Below, one piece after another: positions 42,188 through 50,671 of a DNA stretch of 64,000 bases. A model generated the notes under the pieces. The model searched no databases, was not told where the DNA came from, and saw only the letters and a list, made by a program, of their open reading frames with translations. Source of the stretch: Modestobacter marinus (GTDB lineage: Bacteria; Actinomycetota; Actinomycetes; Mycobacteriales; Geodermatophilaceae); assembly GCF_011758655.1 (NCBI RefSeq), contig NZ_JAAMPA010000002.1:248001-312000 (forward strand), in the 5' to 3' direction. Both the position numbers and the translations under genes were made by a program. Each line of letters begins with the position of its first letter. Position 1 is the first letter of the stretch.

Positions 42188-42214
42188 CCGGTCCCGGCCG
42201 GACGCCGGGACCGG
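42188..42214. terminator. Second hairpin terminator
   Basis: CCGGTCCCGG (42188-42197) and CCGGGACCGG (42205-42214) pair perfectly over 7 nt, 13 bp before the end of the convergent LapA-like gene. With the preceding hairpin it insulates the convergent pair. Confidence 0.7.
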
Positions 42215-42226
42215 CGGTCGGCCCGC

Positions 42227-42466
42227 TCAGCGCCGGGTGCGCACCAGCGCGCCCACGGCCGCGCCGACCAGCACGGTGATCGTCAGCAGCAGCCACAGCG
42301 GCGCCGAGACGGTCGCGGTGAACAGGTGGATGGACACCCGGTCGCGGTTCTGGGCGATGAACACCACCGTCAGGAGGGCGAGGACGGCTGCGAGGACCCA
42401 CGCCGGCCGCACGGGTCCCCTGGACGTGCTGCCGTCCGCCGTCCGGCGGGTGGACGAACCGGTCAT
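42227..42466 (-). CDS. LapA-domain small membrane protein
   Basis: A 79-residue protein with two membrane helices separated by a short loop: AWVLAAVLALLTVVFIAQN, then LFTATVSAPLWLLLTITVLVGAAVGAL. The FIAQN..R.SIHLFTATVSAPLWL pattern is the LapA/DUF1049 (lipopolysaccharide assembly protein A-like) signature, widespread in actinobacteria where its role is unknown. ATG 42466 has GGAAGGGG upstream. Confidence 0.8.
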   Translation of the reverse strand: MTGSSTRRTADGSTSRGPVRPAWVLAAVLALLTVVFIAQNRDRVSIHLFTATVSAPLWLLLTITVLVGAAVGALVRTRR

Positions 42467-42683
42467 CGCGGGCCCCTTCCGGTGTTCGCGCGGTCCCGGT
42501 GTCCGCGCCCCCTGCTGGTCATGGTGCTGGCCGGCTGCCGCCGCCACCTCATCCCGGGCGGGGGAGGTGCGGCGGTGCCCGACGGCTGGACGATGCGCAC
42601 GGCCCGCGCCGGACCCGCACTCCCGCGCCCACTGACCGGACGACCCGGACCGGCGTGCACGGGCAGGGGAGGAGGGGCGAGGC

Positions 42684-43121
42684 GTGCGATGGGATCGCCT
42701 GACGGGCGCCGTCGTGGACGTCTTCGTCTACGTCGTCGTCCTGAACCTGTTCGTCCAGTACCTGCCCAGCGTCCTCAGCGAGAGCTTCACGGTCTCGCTG
42801 CTCACCGCCGTCCTGCTGAAGGTGGTCCTCGAGGGCGTCGTCGCCGTGAAGAAGAGGGCCGTGGGCCTGTTCGTGCGGGCGCCGACGCCTGCCCGGAGGA
42901 TCGGGGCGGCCGTGCTGCTGTGGTCGGTCCTCATCGGCAGCAAGATCGCCGTCCTCGAGGTCGTCGACGTGGTCTTCGGCTCCCGGGTCAGCCTGGGCGG
43001 CTTCCTACCCGTGACGGCGCTGGTGGTGACGCTGCTGGCCTCCCGTGCCGCCGTCCGCCGCGTGCTCCGGGACCCTCGCCCGGGCGTCCCGAGGCCGGCG
43101 GGTCGTGCGCCGGCACGGTGA
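42684..43121 (+). CDS. Hypothetical membrane protein
   Basis: A 145-residue protein with about four membrane helices (VVDVFVYVVVLNLFVQYL, VSLLTAVLLKVVLEGVVAV, IGAAVLLWSVLIGSKIAVLEVV, FLPVTALVVTLLASRAAV) and a proline-rich basic tail. I recognise no family. GTG 42684 has a long GGGGAGGAGGGG upstream. It is divergent from the LapA-like gene and converges on the next gene. Confidence 0.65.
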   Translation: MRWDRLTGAVVDVFVYVVVLNLFVQYLPSVLSESFTVSLLTAVLLKVVLEGVVAVKKRAVGLFVRAPTPARRIGAAVLLWSVLIGSKIAVLEVVDVVFGSRVSLGGFLPVTALVVTLLASRAAVRRVLRDPRPGVPRPAGRAPAR

Positions 43122-43203
43122 GGAGGCCGTCGCCGTGACGGGCGAGCCGGGGGCATGCGCGCTCCCGGGAGCAGGGCCTCCCCGTCGGTGCCGCCGGGTC
43201 GGC

Positions 43204-43626
43204 TCAGAAGGCGACCAGTTGGGCGGTGCCCGAGAGCTGGTGGACCCGGTGGGTCTGGAGGACGCCGGCCGGACCTGGCGGAGGGAGGAACGCCCCCGAC
43301 GCGTCGGTGGTCTCGACACCGAGAGCGGAGAACTCGACCGCGTCGCCCATCTGCAGCCGGACGACGGGGACCACCAGGGTGAAGGTCCGGGTGAACGCGT
43401 CGACGACGTCCTGCAGGACGACCGTCACCAGTTCGCCGATGGGGGTCTGCACGCGGCTGATCTCCTCGCCGGAGAAGTGCAGATCGAGCTCGGTGTCGCG
43501 GTAGGACAGCAGCGGCAACCCGGTGATGCTCGAGCGGGAGTAGTGCACCCCGATCGAAGCGGAGACGTCGAACAGGTTGGCCTCGGCCAGCTGGGCGACC
43601 GCGGTGGTCGTGTGCTCTGCGGACAT
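43204..43626 (-). CDS. Hypothetical soluble protein
   Basis: A 140-residue protein without signal or membrane helices. It has a beta-rich middle (LSYRDTELDLHFSGEEISRVQTP split by short turns) and VTVVLQDVVDAFTRTFTLVVPVVRL. A Pro-rich loop precedes the C-terminus. ATG 43626 has GAGGA upstream. I know no family or function. Confidence 0.6.
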   Translation of the reverse strand: MSAEHTTTAVAQLAEANLFDVSASIGVHYSRSSITGLPLLSYRDTELDLHFSGEEISRVQTPIGELVTVVLQDVVDAFTRTFTLVVPVVRLQMGDAVEFSALGVETTDASGAFLPPPGPAGVLQTHRVHQLSGTAQLVAF

Positions 43627-43857
43627 GCCGTCCTCCTCGTCGACCTGCTCCCCGGGTGGAATCAGGGCGGAACGGCCATCCCGCCCTGCGGGCGTCGCGG
43701 ACCCGGGTGAGTCCGTTCCACCAGGGTGTCGGCTGCGGTGTCACGACGTCGTCACCCCGTCGTCACCGCGGATCCTGTGCCCGGGCTGCCGACCGCGATC
43801 GGCCCGCGACCGCCCTGTCCGGCCACGACCCTGCCTCCCCGACCCGCGCAGGCGCGC

Positions 43858-43873
43858 GGGGGAGTATCAGCGG
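43858..43873 (+). promoter_or_regulatory. Shared 16-nt promoter-like motif, copy 1
   Basis: GGGGGAGTATCAGCGG lies 24 bp before ATG 43897 and is identical at 15 of 16 positions to 50868-50883, upstream of another hypothetical gene. It may be a -10 region for an alternative sigma factor or an operator. Confidence 0.35.
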
Positions 43874-43896
43874 CCTCAGGCCGCCCTCGTCAGTAC

Positions 43897-44241
43897 ATGG
43901 ACCCAGGACGAGAACAGCAGGTGCCCGTACCAACGGTGCAGGACCACCACCCGGGGCCGGCGGCAGCCGAGTGGACGAGAGGGCCGCAGCCGTCGGCCTG
44001 CCGGCGTGCTCTGGAGGCGGCGTGCGCGCTCGGCCGTGCGGACGGGCAGTTCGCGGTCGCTGTGGACCCGGCCGACGAGCCGGCCGCGACGGGCTCGTGG
44101 TGCCATGGCCTCGACCCCGAGGGCCTCGCGCGGTACGTCTGGGACGCAGCCGGATCTCCGCCCGCCGCGGTGCTGCTCAACGCCCCGCTGTGGTACCTCC
44201 ACGGCTACCGCGACGTGCTGGCGAGCGCCCGTGCCGGGTGA
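43897..44241 (+). CDS. Small hypothetical protein
   Basis: A 114-residue protein from ATG 43897; the frame is open to 43726 but upstream codons look random. The N-terminal third is low-complexity. The rest (RRALEAACALGRADGQFAVAVD, then LARYVWDAAGSPPAAVLLNAPLWYLHGY) looks like a compact alpha/beta fold. The family is unknown. The ribosome site is weak; the 16-nt motif upstream may be its promoter. A 6-bp-stem hairpin follows its stop. Confidence 0.45.
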   Translation: MDPGREQQVPVPTVQDHHPGPAAAEWTRGPQPSACRRALEAACALGRADGQFAVAVDPADEPAATGSWCHGLDPEGLARYVWDAAGSPPAAVLLNAPLWYLHGYRDVLASARAG

Positions 44242-44247
44242 GGGACC

Positions 44248-44263
44248 GGGGCGCCGACGCCCC
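44248..44263. terminator. Short hairpin between convergent genes
   Basis: GGGGCG (44248-44253) and CGCCCC (44258-44263) pair over the tetraloop CCGA, 6 bp after the stop of the small hypothetical gene and 61 bp before the P450 gene end. Confidence 0.4.
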
Positions 44264-44324
44264 GCCGGCCGTGACCGTGCGGAGCCGACCGGCCGGACCC
44301 CCGGCAGCTGCTGGCCGGAGCCCG

Positions 44325-45680
44325 TCAGCCGGCGCCTTGGTCCCCGTGCCGCGGGGCCGTGGACCCCACGAACGCGGGAAGTGACTCGTAGCCACGCAGG
44401 ACGATCGTGCGGCGGCGGCGCCCGGGGCCGGCAGGGGTCAGGCCGGGGAAGCGCTCGAACAGTGCTCGCAGCGCGACCTCGCCCTCCATCCGGGCGAGTG
44501 CGGCGCCGAGGCAGAAGTGGATGCCGCTGGCGAAGGCCAGGTGCTCGCGGGCGTTGGCGCGCGTGACGTCGAAGACGTGCGGATCGGGGAAGACGCGCGG
44601 ATCCCGGTTGGCGGCGGCCAGCAGGAGGACCAGCCACTCGCCCTCGGCGACGGGGACCCCGTGGACGGCGGTGGGCGTCCTGGCGCGACGGCCGGTCCGC
44701 TGCACCGGGGGATCGACGCGGAGCACCTCGTCGACCGCGTTCGGCCACAGCGACGGGTCCTCGACGAGCCGCCGGCGCTGCTCGGGATGGGCGAAGAGGA
44801 GGGCGGCCCCGTTGCCGATGAGGTTGACGGTGGTTTCGAAGCCGGCGCCGACGACGAGAGCGGCGGTGGCCCGCAGCTCCGTCTCGGTGAGGCCGCCACC
44901 GTCGTCGTCGACCATGGTGACCAGGCTGGACAGCATGTCGGTGCCCGGGTTCCTGCGCAGCGACTGCAGGTGCTCCCGCCACCACGCGTCGAGCTCGACG
45001 ATGCTGCGCTCGACCTCGCGGTGGGTCGACCAGTCCACGCCCATGTCCAGGACCGGTGCGGCGCGGTCGCCCCAGGCGAGGAACTGCTCGCGCATCGGCA
45101 CCGGGACGCCGAGCATCTCGGAGATGACGGTGACCGGGAGGAGGCTGGCGTAGCGGGTGATGAGGTCCACCTGCCCGCCGTGCGCTGCGGCCTCGTCCTC
45201 GAGCCCGTCGAGCAGCTCCTCGGCGATCTCGTGGGTGCGCTCGCGCAACCCCGCGACGGCCCGGGCGCTGAACGCCCGGCTGACGAGGCGCCGGTAGCGG
45301 CTGTGCTCGGGTGGGTCGACGGCGACCATCGACGGCGGGTCGATCGGGCTCACCCCCGGCCGGGCGCCGGCCAGGCGGAGGAGCAGCCGCAACACCGCCG
45401 GCAGCCTCTCGGTCCGGAACCCGCCGATCTGGCCGAAGTCCTCGCTGCGCAGCACGTCGGTGCACACGTCGTGGTGGACGCTGACGCGGGCCAGGGCGCC
45501 GTCGGCGAAGGGGGCCGCCGTCCGCAGCCGTTCGTAGTGCGGGTACGGGTCCGCGCGGAGGGCGGGGGCGACCAGCACCTGGGCGTCCGCGTTGCCCCCG
45601 CGGGCCCGTGCGCGGATCGCCATCCGCATCGCCCCGTGGGTGGCGGTCCAGCGCACCCCGCTGCGTACCCGTTCCTCCAT
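44325..45680 (-). CDS. Cytochrome P450
   Basis: A 451-residue bacterial class I P450. The I-helix oxygen-activation motif is VVGAGFETT (Glu replaces the usual Asp), the K-helix ExxR is EVLR, and the haem loop is FASGIHFCLGAALAR with the proximal Cys. PPEHSRYRRLVSRAFS matches the C-helix region of CYP105/107-like enzymes. No ferredoxin or reductase gene is adjacent, so electrons must come from elsewhere; the substrate is unknown. ATG 45680 has AAGGGGCGGG upstream. It lies 252 bp downstream of the preceding minus-strand genes. Confidence 0.9.
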   Translation of the reverse strand: MEERVRSGVRWTATHGAMRMAIRARARGGNADAQVLVAPALRADPYPHYERLRTAAPFADGALARVSVHHDVCTDVLRSEDFGQIGGFRTERLPAVLRLLLRLAGARPGVSPIDPPSMVAVDPPEHSRYRRLVSRAFSARAVAGLRERTHEIAEELLDGLEDEAAAHGGQVDLITRYASLLPVTVISEMLGVPVPMREQFLAWGDRAAPVLDMGVDWSTHREVERSIVELDAWWREHLQSLRRNPGTDMLSSLVTMVDDDGGGLTETELRATAALVVGAGFETTVNLIGNGAALLFAHPEQRRRLVEDPSLWPNAVDEVLRVDPPVQRTGRRARTPTAVHGVPVAEGEWLVLLLAAANRDPRVFPDPHVFDVTRANAREHLAFASGIHFCLGAALARMEGEVALRALFERFPGLTPAGPGRRRRTIVLRGYESLPAFVGSTAPRHGDQGAG

Positions 45681-45932
45681 GGTCGCCCGCCCCTTCCGCC
45701 ACCGGTTCCCGTCCGTGGCCGGCGTGCCCTCATCCTCGCGGAGAGAACCCACCCCTTCCAGGGTCGCCGGCGCCGATCGGGCGGCGAGTGCCGACCACGG
45801 TGGTCCGCGCCCGCGCGGCCGTGGGGGACGACGGCGTTCCAGCAGCCGGTCGGGGAGCAGTTGCCTGAGCACGGGCCGCGCTCGCCCGGGTGCGCGAGGG
45901 CCTGTCCGCCGGGGGGTGCTGCCCGGTCCGGG

Positions 45933-46100
45933 TCAGGCCGGCACGCGGCGGACCCGCACGAACAGGTGGTGCAGGCCGGCGATGCCGCCGAACAGGGCGC
46001 CGGTGTCGACCACGTCGACCCGGTCCATCGCGTCCGGGAACGGCGGCTCGAACGGCGGCAGGTTGGCCACCGCGTCGGCGAACGCCTCGTCGAAGCTCAT
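45933..46100 (-). CDS. Short ORF overlapping the upstream gene, possibly its frameshifted end
   Basis: ATG 46100 overlaps the TGA of the upstream ORF as ATGA and gives 55 residues (MSFDEAFADAVANLPP..GLHHLFVRVRRVPA). The same frame stays coding-like upstream of the ATG (AEVEAVGSSAG), whereas the last 22 residues of the upstream ORF are Pro/Arg-rich and look out of frame. This may therefore be the true C-terminus of one 215-residue protein interrupted by a frameshift near 46170. A genuine coupled small gene is the alternative. Confidence 0.45.
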   Translation of the reverse strand: MSFDEAFADAVANLPPFEPPFPDAMDRVDVVDTGALFGGIAGLHHLFVRVRRVPA

Positions 46101-46582
46101 CCCGGCCGAGGAGCCCACGGCCTCGACCTCGGCCGAGGCGGGGTGGCCGCCGGACGCGCCGTCGGCACCACGGCCGCGAAGCCGGCGAGGTCCTCCTCGG
46201 CCTCCTCGACGTCCACGGAGTCCGACCCGTCGGCGTGGTGGACGACGACGACCGGTGCCTCGACGGGGAACAGGACCACCTCGGCATGCCGGTAAGGGAC
46301 GAGGACGGCCGGGAAGAACCCCGGTCGCCGTCGCTGGACCAGGTCGTACTGCTGGGGGAAGACCCGCAGCGGGCTGCGCTGCACGTCGACCTCGAAGCCA
46401 GGGTCCGGCACTCGTCCCTCGGCGAGGAGGAGCACGTGGCGGCCGGCGCGGAACGCCCGGATCCACGTCCGCTGCGCGAACTGCCAGCCGGTCGTGGCGT
46501 CCACCCGCCCGAGGCTGCCGGCGTCGCTGTCCTCAGCGGGCGTCGCTCCGCTGCCGAGGTCGGTGGCGCGCTCCGTGGTCAT
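46097..46582 (-). CDS. Hypothetical protein, possibly frameshifted at its end
   Basis: A 161-residue protein of unknown family. It has an acidic N-terminus, then beta-strand segments (GWQFAQRTWIRAFRAGRHVLLL split around Arg/Ala, PQQYDLVQRRRPGFFPAVLVPY, AEVVLFPVEAPVVVVHH) and an acidic helix (SVDVEEAEEDLAGFAAVV). After that helix the reading frame turns Pro/Arg-rich, while the -1 frame becomes coding-like and leads into the following short ORF. ATG 46582 has GGGAGGGA upstream. Confidence 0.5.
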   Translation of the reverse strand: MTTERATDLGSGATPAEDSDAGSLGRVDATTGWQFAQRTWIRAFRAGRHVLLLAEGRVPDPGFEVDVQRSPLRVFPQQYDLVQRRRPGFFPAVLVPYRHAEVVLFPVEAPVVVVHHADGSDSVDVEEAEEDLAGFAAVVPTARPAATPPRPRSRPWAPRPG

Positions 46583-46746
46583 GCCGTCCCTCCCGGGGTC
46601 ACGTACCGGCAGCCTCCCGGCCGGCCGTCATCGGCCCGTCATCGCGGCGTCACCCGCTCCGCGGACCGGCCGGCGGGGAGGGGCGGCTCGCCGTCGACCG
46701 GTTCCCCGCGTCGACCGTGGCGGATGCTCAGGACGGCGCAGCGGGG

Positions 46747-47247
46747 TCAGCTGTACCAGGCGACGACGAGGTCCCCGAAGAAGCCGAAGGCGACGCCCCA
46801 GACGACGATCGCGATGCCCATCCAGGCGTAGACGGCACCTCTGCGCGCGCCGAGGGCGATCAGGGTCGGCGCGGTGATCTGGGTGGGCAGGATCGTCGCA
46901 CCGAGCAGGGAGACGCCCGGGACCCCCAGGCGCTCGAAGTACGTGGCGACCTTCCGCCTGCCCTTGGACGGCGCCGCCCGGCCCTCCCGACCGCGGGTGG
47001 CGGCACCCCGGACGCCGCTGGCGAGGGCGATCGTCAGGAAGGTGGCCAGGACGTTGCCGAGGACGGCGGCGGGCACCGCCAGGAACGGGTCGACGCCGAC
47101 GATCGTGCCGATGAAGCTGCCGAGGTAGGACTCGACGAACGGGATCATGCCGAAGAGGAGCAGTGCGCCGACCTGCTGCCACTGCTCCAGCCCGGCGGCG
47201 AACTCGGTGAGGTGGGTGAGGAGGTCCTCGACGGGATCGAAGGTCAT
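46747..47247 (-). CDS. Small multi-drug export protein family (COG2426-like)
   Basis: A 166-residue membrane protein with four or five helices. GMIPFVESYLGSFIG is the family's re-entrant motif (P-x-x-E-x), followed by a basic loop (SKGRRKVATYFERLG) and LGATILPTQITAPTLIALGA. The family name is historical; a transport role is plausible but unproven. ATG 47247 is the start. It is divergent from the HEAT-repeat gene. Confidence 0.8.
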   Translation of the reverse strand: MTFDPVEDLLTHLTEFAAGLEQWQQVGALLLFGMIPFVESYLGSFIGTIVGVDPFLAVPAAVLGNVLATFLTIALASGVRGAATRGREGRAAPSKGRRKVATYFERLGVPGVSLLGATILPTQITAPTLIALGARRGAVYAWMGIAIVVWGVAFGFFGDLVVAWYS

Positions 47248-47479
47248 GCCCCCATGACAGCGGCGCGCGGGCGGCCGGGGCAGTGCGTCATCTCAGGACT
47301 TCCCCGTGACGATGTCACCGGCGCCCCGTGGGCGCTGCGACCTCGTCCGCTCGCTGCCCGCCGACCTGGCCGCCCGTGCGGTGCTGCAGCGCGGTGGGGG
47401 TCGCGAGGCGCACCGGCACGGAGGGCGAGCACCGGGCTTGACCATGACACGGTGAGAAGGTGTCCGCTGGGCGCAGGAG

Positions 47480-48232
47480 GTGGTCCCGATCGACACCGCA
47501 GACGGAACCCCGCGGAACGTCCTTGCCGACGCCCTGGCCGCCGACGACGCGTCGGTCCGGCTCCGGGCCGCGCTCGCGGCCGGCACGAGACCCGACCCCG
47601 GCCTCCTGGAGAGGCTCGTCGAGCGGTGCGCACGCGAACCGGACCCCTTCGTCCGGGACATGCTGTCCTGGGCCCTCACGCGACTCCCGTCGGAGATCAC
47701 GTTGCCGCGGCTCCGCCGGGAACTCGACTCCGAGCTCCCGCGGGCCCGCAGTCAGGCGTTGCACTCGCTGTCCAAGATCGGCGACGGGCGAGCGTGGGCG
47801 TGGCTCACGCGGGACCTGCTGCGCGACCCCGACGACGAGGTCGCGCGAACCGCGTGGCGCGTCGCCGTCGGACTCGTGCCCGACGGTGCGGAGCAGGGGC
47901 TGGTCGAGGAGCTCGTCGCGCAGCTCGGGCGCGGGGACCGCGACGTGCAGCTCAGCCTGAGCCGGGCCTTCGTCGAGCTGGGCGAGGTGATCGAGCCCGC
48001 CCTGGAGGGGTGCGCCGCAGATGCCGACCCCGCGGTGGCCGCGCACGCCCGGGCGACTGCGCTGCTCCTCCGGGATCCGGGGATCGCCTTCGACACGGCC
48101 GTCGAGGAGGCCAGGCGGGTCGCCGCACTCGGCCCCGAACGAGCCGCTGTGATCGCCTCCGGAGTCACCGGGACCTCGGAGCCCGTCCCGACCACGGAGG
48201 CGGTCCAGTCGACGGGGGCTGCGTCGTGCTGA
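47480..48232 (+). CDS. HEAT-repeat protein paired with a MerR-HEAT regulator
   Basis: A 250-residue helical-repeat protein: about five HEAT-like units such as FVRDMLSWALTRLP, ARSQALHSLSKIGDGRAWAWL, VARTAWRVAVGLVP and VQLSLSRAFVELGEVIEPAL. These fold into a solenoid for protein binding. The start GTG 47480 overlaps its own AGGAGG, so the true start is unsure, but no other in-frame ATG or GTG lies nearby. The end overlaps the MerR gene by 7 nt. It probably partners or antagonises that regulator. Confidence 0.7.
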   Translation: MVPIDTADGTPRNVLADALAADDASVRLRAALAAGTRPDPGLLERLVERCAREPDPFVRDMLSWALTRLPSEITLPRLRRELDSELPRARSQALHSLSKIGDGRAWAWLTRDLLRDPDDEVARTAWRVAVGLVPDGAEQGLVEELVAQLGRGDRDVQLSLSRAFVELGEVIEPALEGCAADADPAVAAHARATALLLRDPGIAFDTAVEEARRVAALGPERAAVIASGVTGTSEPVPTTEAVQSTGAASC

Positions 48233-49242
48233 TCGGCGAGGTGGCCCGCCGCTCCGGGGTGAGCACCCGGATGCTCCGGCACTACGACGCCCTCGGGCTG
48301 GTGCGGCCGAGCGGTCGCACCGTCGGCGGCTACCGCGAGTACAGCGACGAGGACATCCGCCGGATCTTCCACGTGGAGAGCCTGCGGTCCCTCGGGCTCT
48401 CCCTCAAGCAGGTCGGGGACGCGCTGGAGGACCCGGCGGTGACGCCGTCCGGCCTGGTCGGTGACCTGATCCGGTGGACCGAGGACCGCGTGAAGCGGGA
48501 CCAGGAGCTGCTCGACCGGCTCCGTGCGATCGATGCGTCGGCGCCGGGCGACTGGCAGGGCGTCCTCCGCATCATCGGGCTCCTCCAGGAACTCACCTCG
48601 ACGAGCGCCTCGCGCAGGCAGCAGACCGTCCTGGCCCGGCCGGAGGGCGTGCCGATCCCCGCGGAGCTGCTGGCCGGGGCGGTCCTGGCCGAGGCCGACC
48701 CCGTCGTCGCGGGCGCCCTCCGCTGGGCGCTCGCCCGATCAGATGGCGAGGGGATGGGGACGCTGGCGGCCGGCCTGCGCGCGGAGGACGTCGGCATCCG
48801 GCGGCGCGCGGTGCTGGCGCTCGCCGAGACGTCCGAGGCGCAGGGCGGTACCGGGCTGCTCGAGGGAGCACTGGCGGATCCGGACGGGACGGTGCGCCGA
48901 CAGGCAGCTCTTGCGCTGGGCAGGCGTGGCCGGACCGCGGTCGTGCCGACGCTCGTCGGCATGGTGGTCGAGGGCTGCAACGACGTCGAGGCGGCGGAGG
49001 TGCTGGGCGCACTGTGCGAGGACGCCGGATGTGCGCACCAGGTCGTGACGGCGGTGGTCGACGAGCTCGCCGCGGCCGCCGCGGACCCGGCGGTGCGGAT
49101 CCGCCTGACCCAGGCGCTGGTCGAACTGCCGGGGACCACGGGCCAGGAGGTCCTGCGCCACCTGGCCCACGACGACGACCGCGTCGTCGCCCTCGTCGCC
49201 TCGGCCTTCCTCGGGATCCTCGACGAGCGGTCCTCCGGATGA
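48226..49242 (+). CDS. MerR-family regulator with C-terminal HEAT repeats
   Basis: A 338-residue protein. Residues 1-70 are a MerR winged helix (VARRSGVSTRMLRHYDALGLV, then YREYSDEDIRRI), followed by the dimerisation helix (LLDRLRAIDASAPGDW). Instead of a small ligand-binding domain, residues 135-330 form HEAT repeats (IRRRAVLALAET, VRRQAALALGRRG, VVALVASAFLGIL). Signals are therefore likely to be protein contacts. GTG 48226 lies inside the end of the HEAT-repeat gene, giving coupled translation of the two. Confidence 0.85.
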   Translation: MLIGEVARRSGVSTRMLRHYDALGLVRPSGRTVGGYREYSDEDIRRIFHVESLRSLGLSLKQVGDALEDPAVTPSGLVGDLIRWTEDRVKRDQELLDRLRAIDASAPGDWQGVLRIIGLLQELTSTSASRRQQTVLARPEGVPIPAELLAGAVLAEADPVVAGALRWALARSDGEGMGTLAAGLRAEDVGIRRRAVLALAETSEAQGGTGLLEGALADPDGTVRRQAALALGRRGRTAVVPTLVGMVVEGCNDVEAAEVLGALCEDAGCAHQVVTAVVDELAAAAADPAVRIRLTQALVELPGTTGQEVLRHLAHDDDRVVALVASAFLGILDERSSG

Positions 49243-49474
49243 CCGGCACTCGCCTCGTCAGCGCGGCGATCGCTCGCCGGTGCGAGCCCCGCGCGAGCGG
49301 TGCACAGGCGCGGGCACCCGGTCGGCAGGCCGTCGGGGTCCAGCAGCGTCGCGATCCCGTCCCAGCGCGCCGTCGCGGGGGCGGTCCCGGCGTCCGCGGC
49401 GCTCCGCCGGCTCCGGGCACCCGCACCTCGCTCGCTGGCTGGCCGAGGAGCCGGGCCGGCCTGGCCGTGGGTCG

Positions 49475-50671
49475 TCAGCAGGTCGGGGGTGTCAGCGCCC
49501 CGTCGTCGGACACGTCGACGCCGCAGCCGCCGAAGTCCTCGTGCGACAAGGTGGCCACCTGTTCGACGGCCTCCCGTTCGGGGTCGAGTTCGGGGAGTCC
49601 GGGGTCGGCCATCCGGATGGGGACGAGTTCGCCGCCGAGCCAGCTGCCGTCCGCGGTCAGCTCCACGGTGACGAGGGCGCCGACGCCCTTGGGGCCGTCG
49701 TTGGAGAGCGCCCGGTAGCCCGTGAAGTTGCCCAGGCTGTAGGCGATCAGCCGTCCCTGGTACCACTCCATGCCGCGCAGGACGTGCGGGCCGGCACCGA
49801 GCACGAGGTCGGCCCCGGCGTCGATCACGGCGTGCGAGAAGGCGATGGGGTCGCCGCGGTTCTCGCCGAGGAAGGTCTCCACGCCTGGGCGGGTGTGCTG
49901 GAAGTCCGAGCCCTCACCCCCGGCGTGGATGGTGACGAGGACGACGTCGGCGTGCGCCGCGGCCTCGCGCACGAGGTCCTCGGCAGCCGGGATGTCCAGG
50001 AGGCTCTGCGTCCACCCGTACGGCGAGAAGCCGATGGTCGCCACCCGCAGGTCGTCGACCCGTTGGTACGTGATCTGCCCGGGCATCCCGGTGTGGTCCA
50101 CGCCGGCGGCGGTGAGCGCCTCCCGCGTGTCCTGCAGCCCGGCGACCCCGAAGTCGCGGGTGTGGTTGTTGGCCAGGTTGACGACGGTGAACCCGGCCTC
50201 GGCCAGGCGCTCGGCGTAGGACGGCGGTGCGCGGAAGGCGTAGCAGCCGCTGCTGTCCGGTCCGCACTTCGTGGACGTCGTCACGTCGGTGAGCGCCTGG
50301 TCGAGGTTGGCCAGCACCACGTCTCCGGAGAGGCGGTCGCCCACCCCGGTGAACAGGTCGCGACCCCCGTCCGGGGGCAGCTGCGGTGCCGCACCCATGA
50401 CCACGTCGCCGACACCGGTGATGCGCACCCGCCCACCCCTGTGCCGGGACGTCCGCGCTGCCTCGGAGGCGGAGGGGGTCGGGGAGGTCTTCGCCTGCGG
50501 CGTCGTCGGGCCCGAGCCGGTCGTGGGCCCGGCTGTCGGACCGGCGGCGGACGGCCCCTGAGCGGCGCTGACCGTCCCGCAGGCGGTGGCCGCCAGCGTC
50601 AGGAGCACGGCCGCGGACGTCCGGAACAGCCGGGTGGCACCTCTCCGCCACCGACCGCGGTGCAGCCGCAC
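49475..50671 (-). CDS. CapA-like metallophosphoesterase-fold lipoprotein
   Basis: A 398-residue exported lipoprotein: basic N-terminus, hydrophobic core and lipobox AATAC (Cys at about 31). A Pro/Thr/Ser linker to residue 80 leads to a CapA (poly-gamma-glutamate synthesis/export) domain: ITGVGDVVMG with the first metal Asp, VVNLANNHTRDFG, VTIHAGGEG and GAGPHVLRGMEW with His ligands. It is probably a cell-surface phosphoesterase or polymer-handling protein. GTG 50671 has GAGGGGGA upstream. No capB or capC gene is nearby. Confidence 0.85.
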   Translation of the reverse strand: MRLHRGRWRRGATRLFRTSAAVLLTLAATACGTVSAAQGPSAAGPTAGPTTGSGPTTPQAKTSPTPSASEAARTSRHRGGRVRITGVGDVVMGAAPQLPPDGGRDLFTGVGDRLSGDVVLANLDQALTDVTTSTKCGPDSSGCYAFRAPPSYAERLAEAGFTVVNLANNHTRDFGVAGLQDTREALTAAGVDHTGMPGQITYQRVDDLRVATIGFSPYGWTQSLLDIPAAEDLVREAAAHADVVLVTIHAGGEGSDFQHTRPGVETFLGENRGDPIAFSHAVIDAGADLVLGAGPHVLRGMEWYQGRLIAYSLGNFTGYRALSNDGPKGVGALVTVELTADGSWLGGELVPIRMADPGLPELDPEREAVEQVATLSHEDFGGCGVDVSDDGALTPPTC

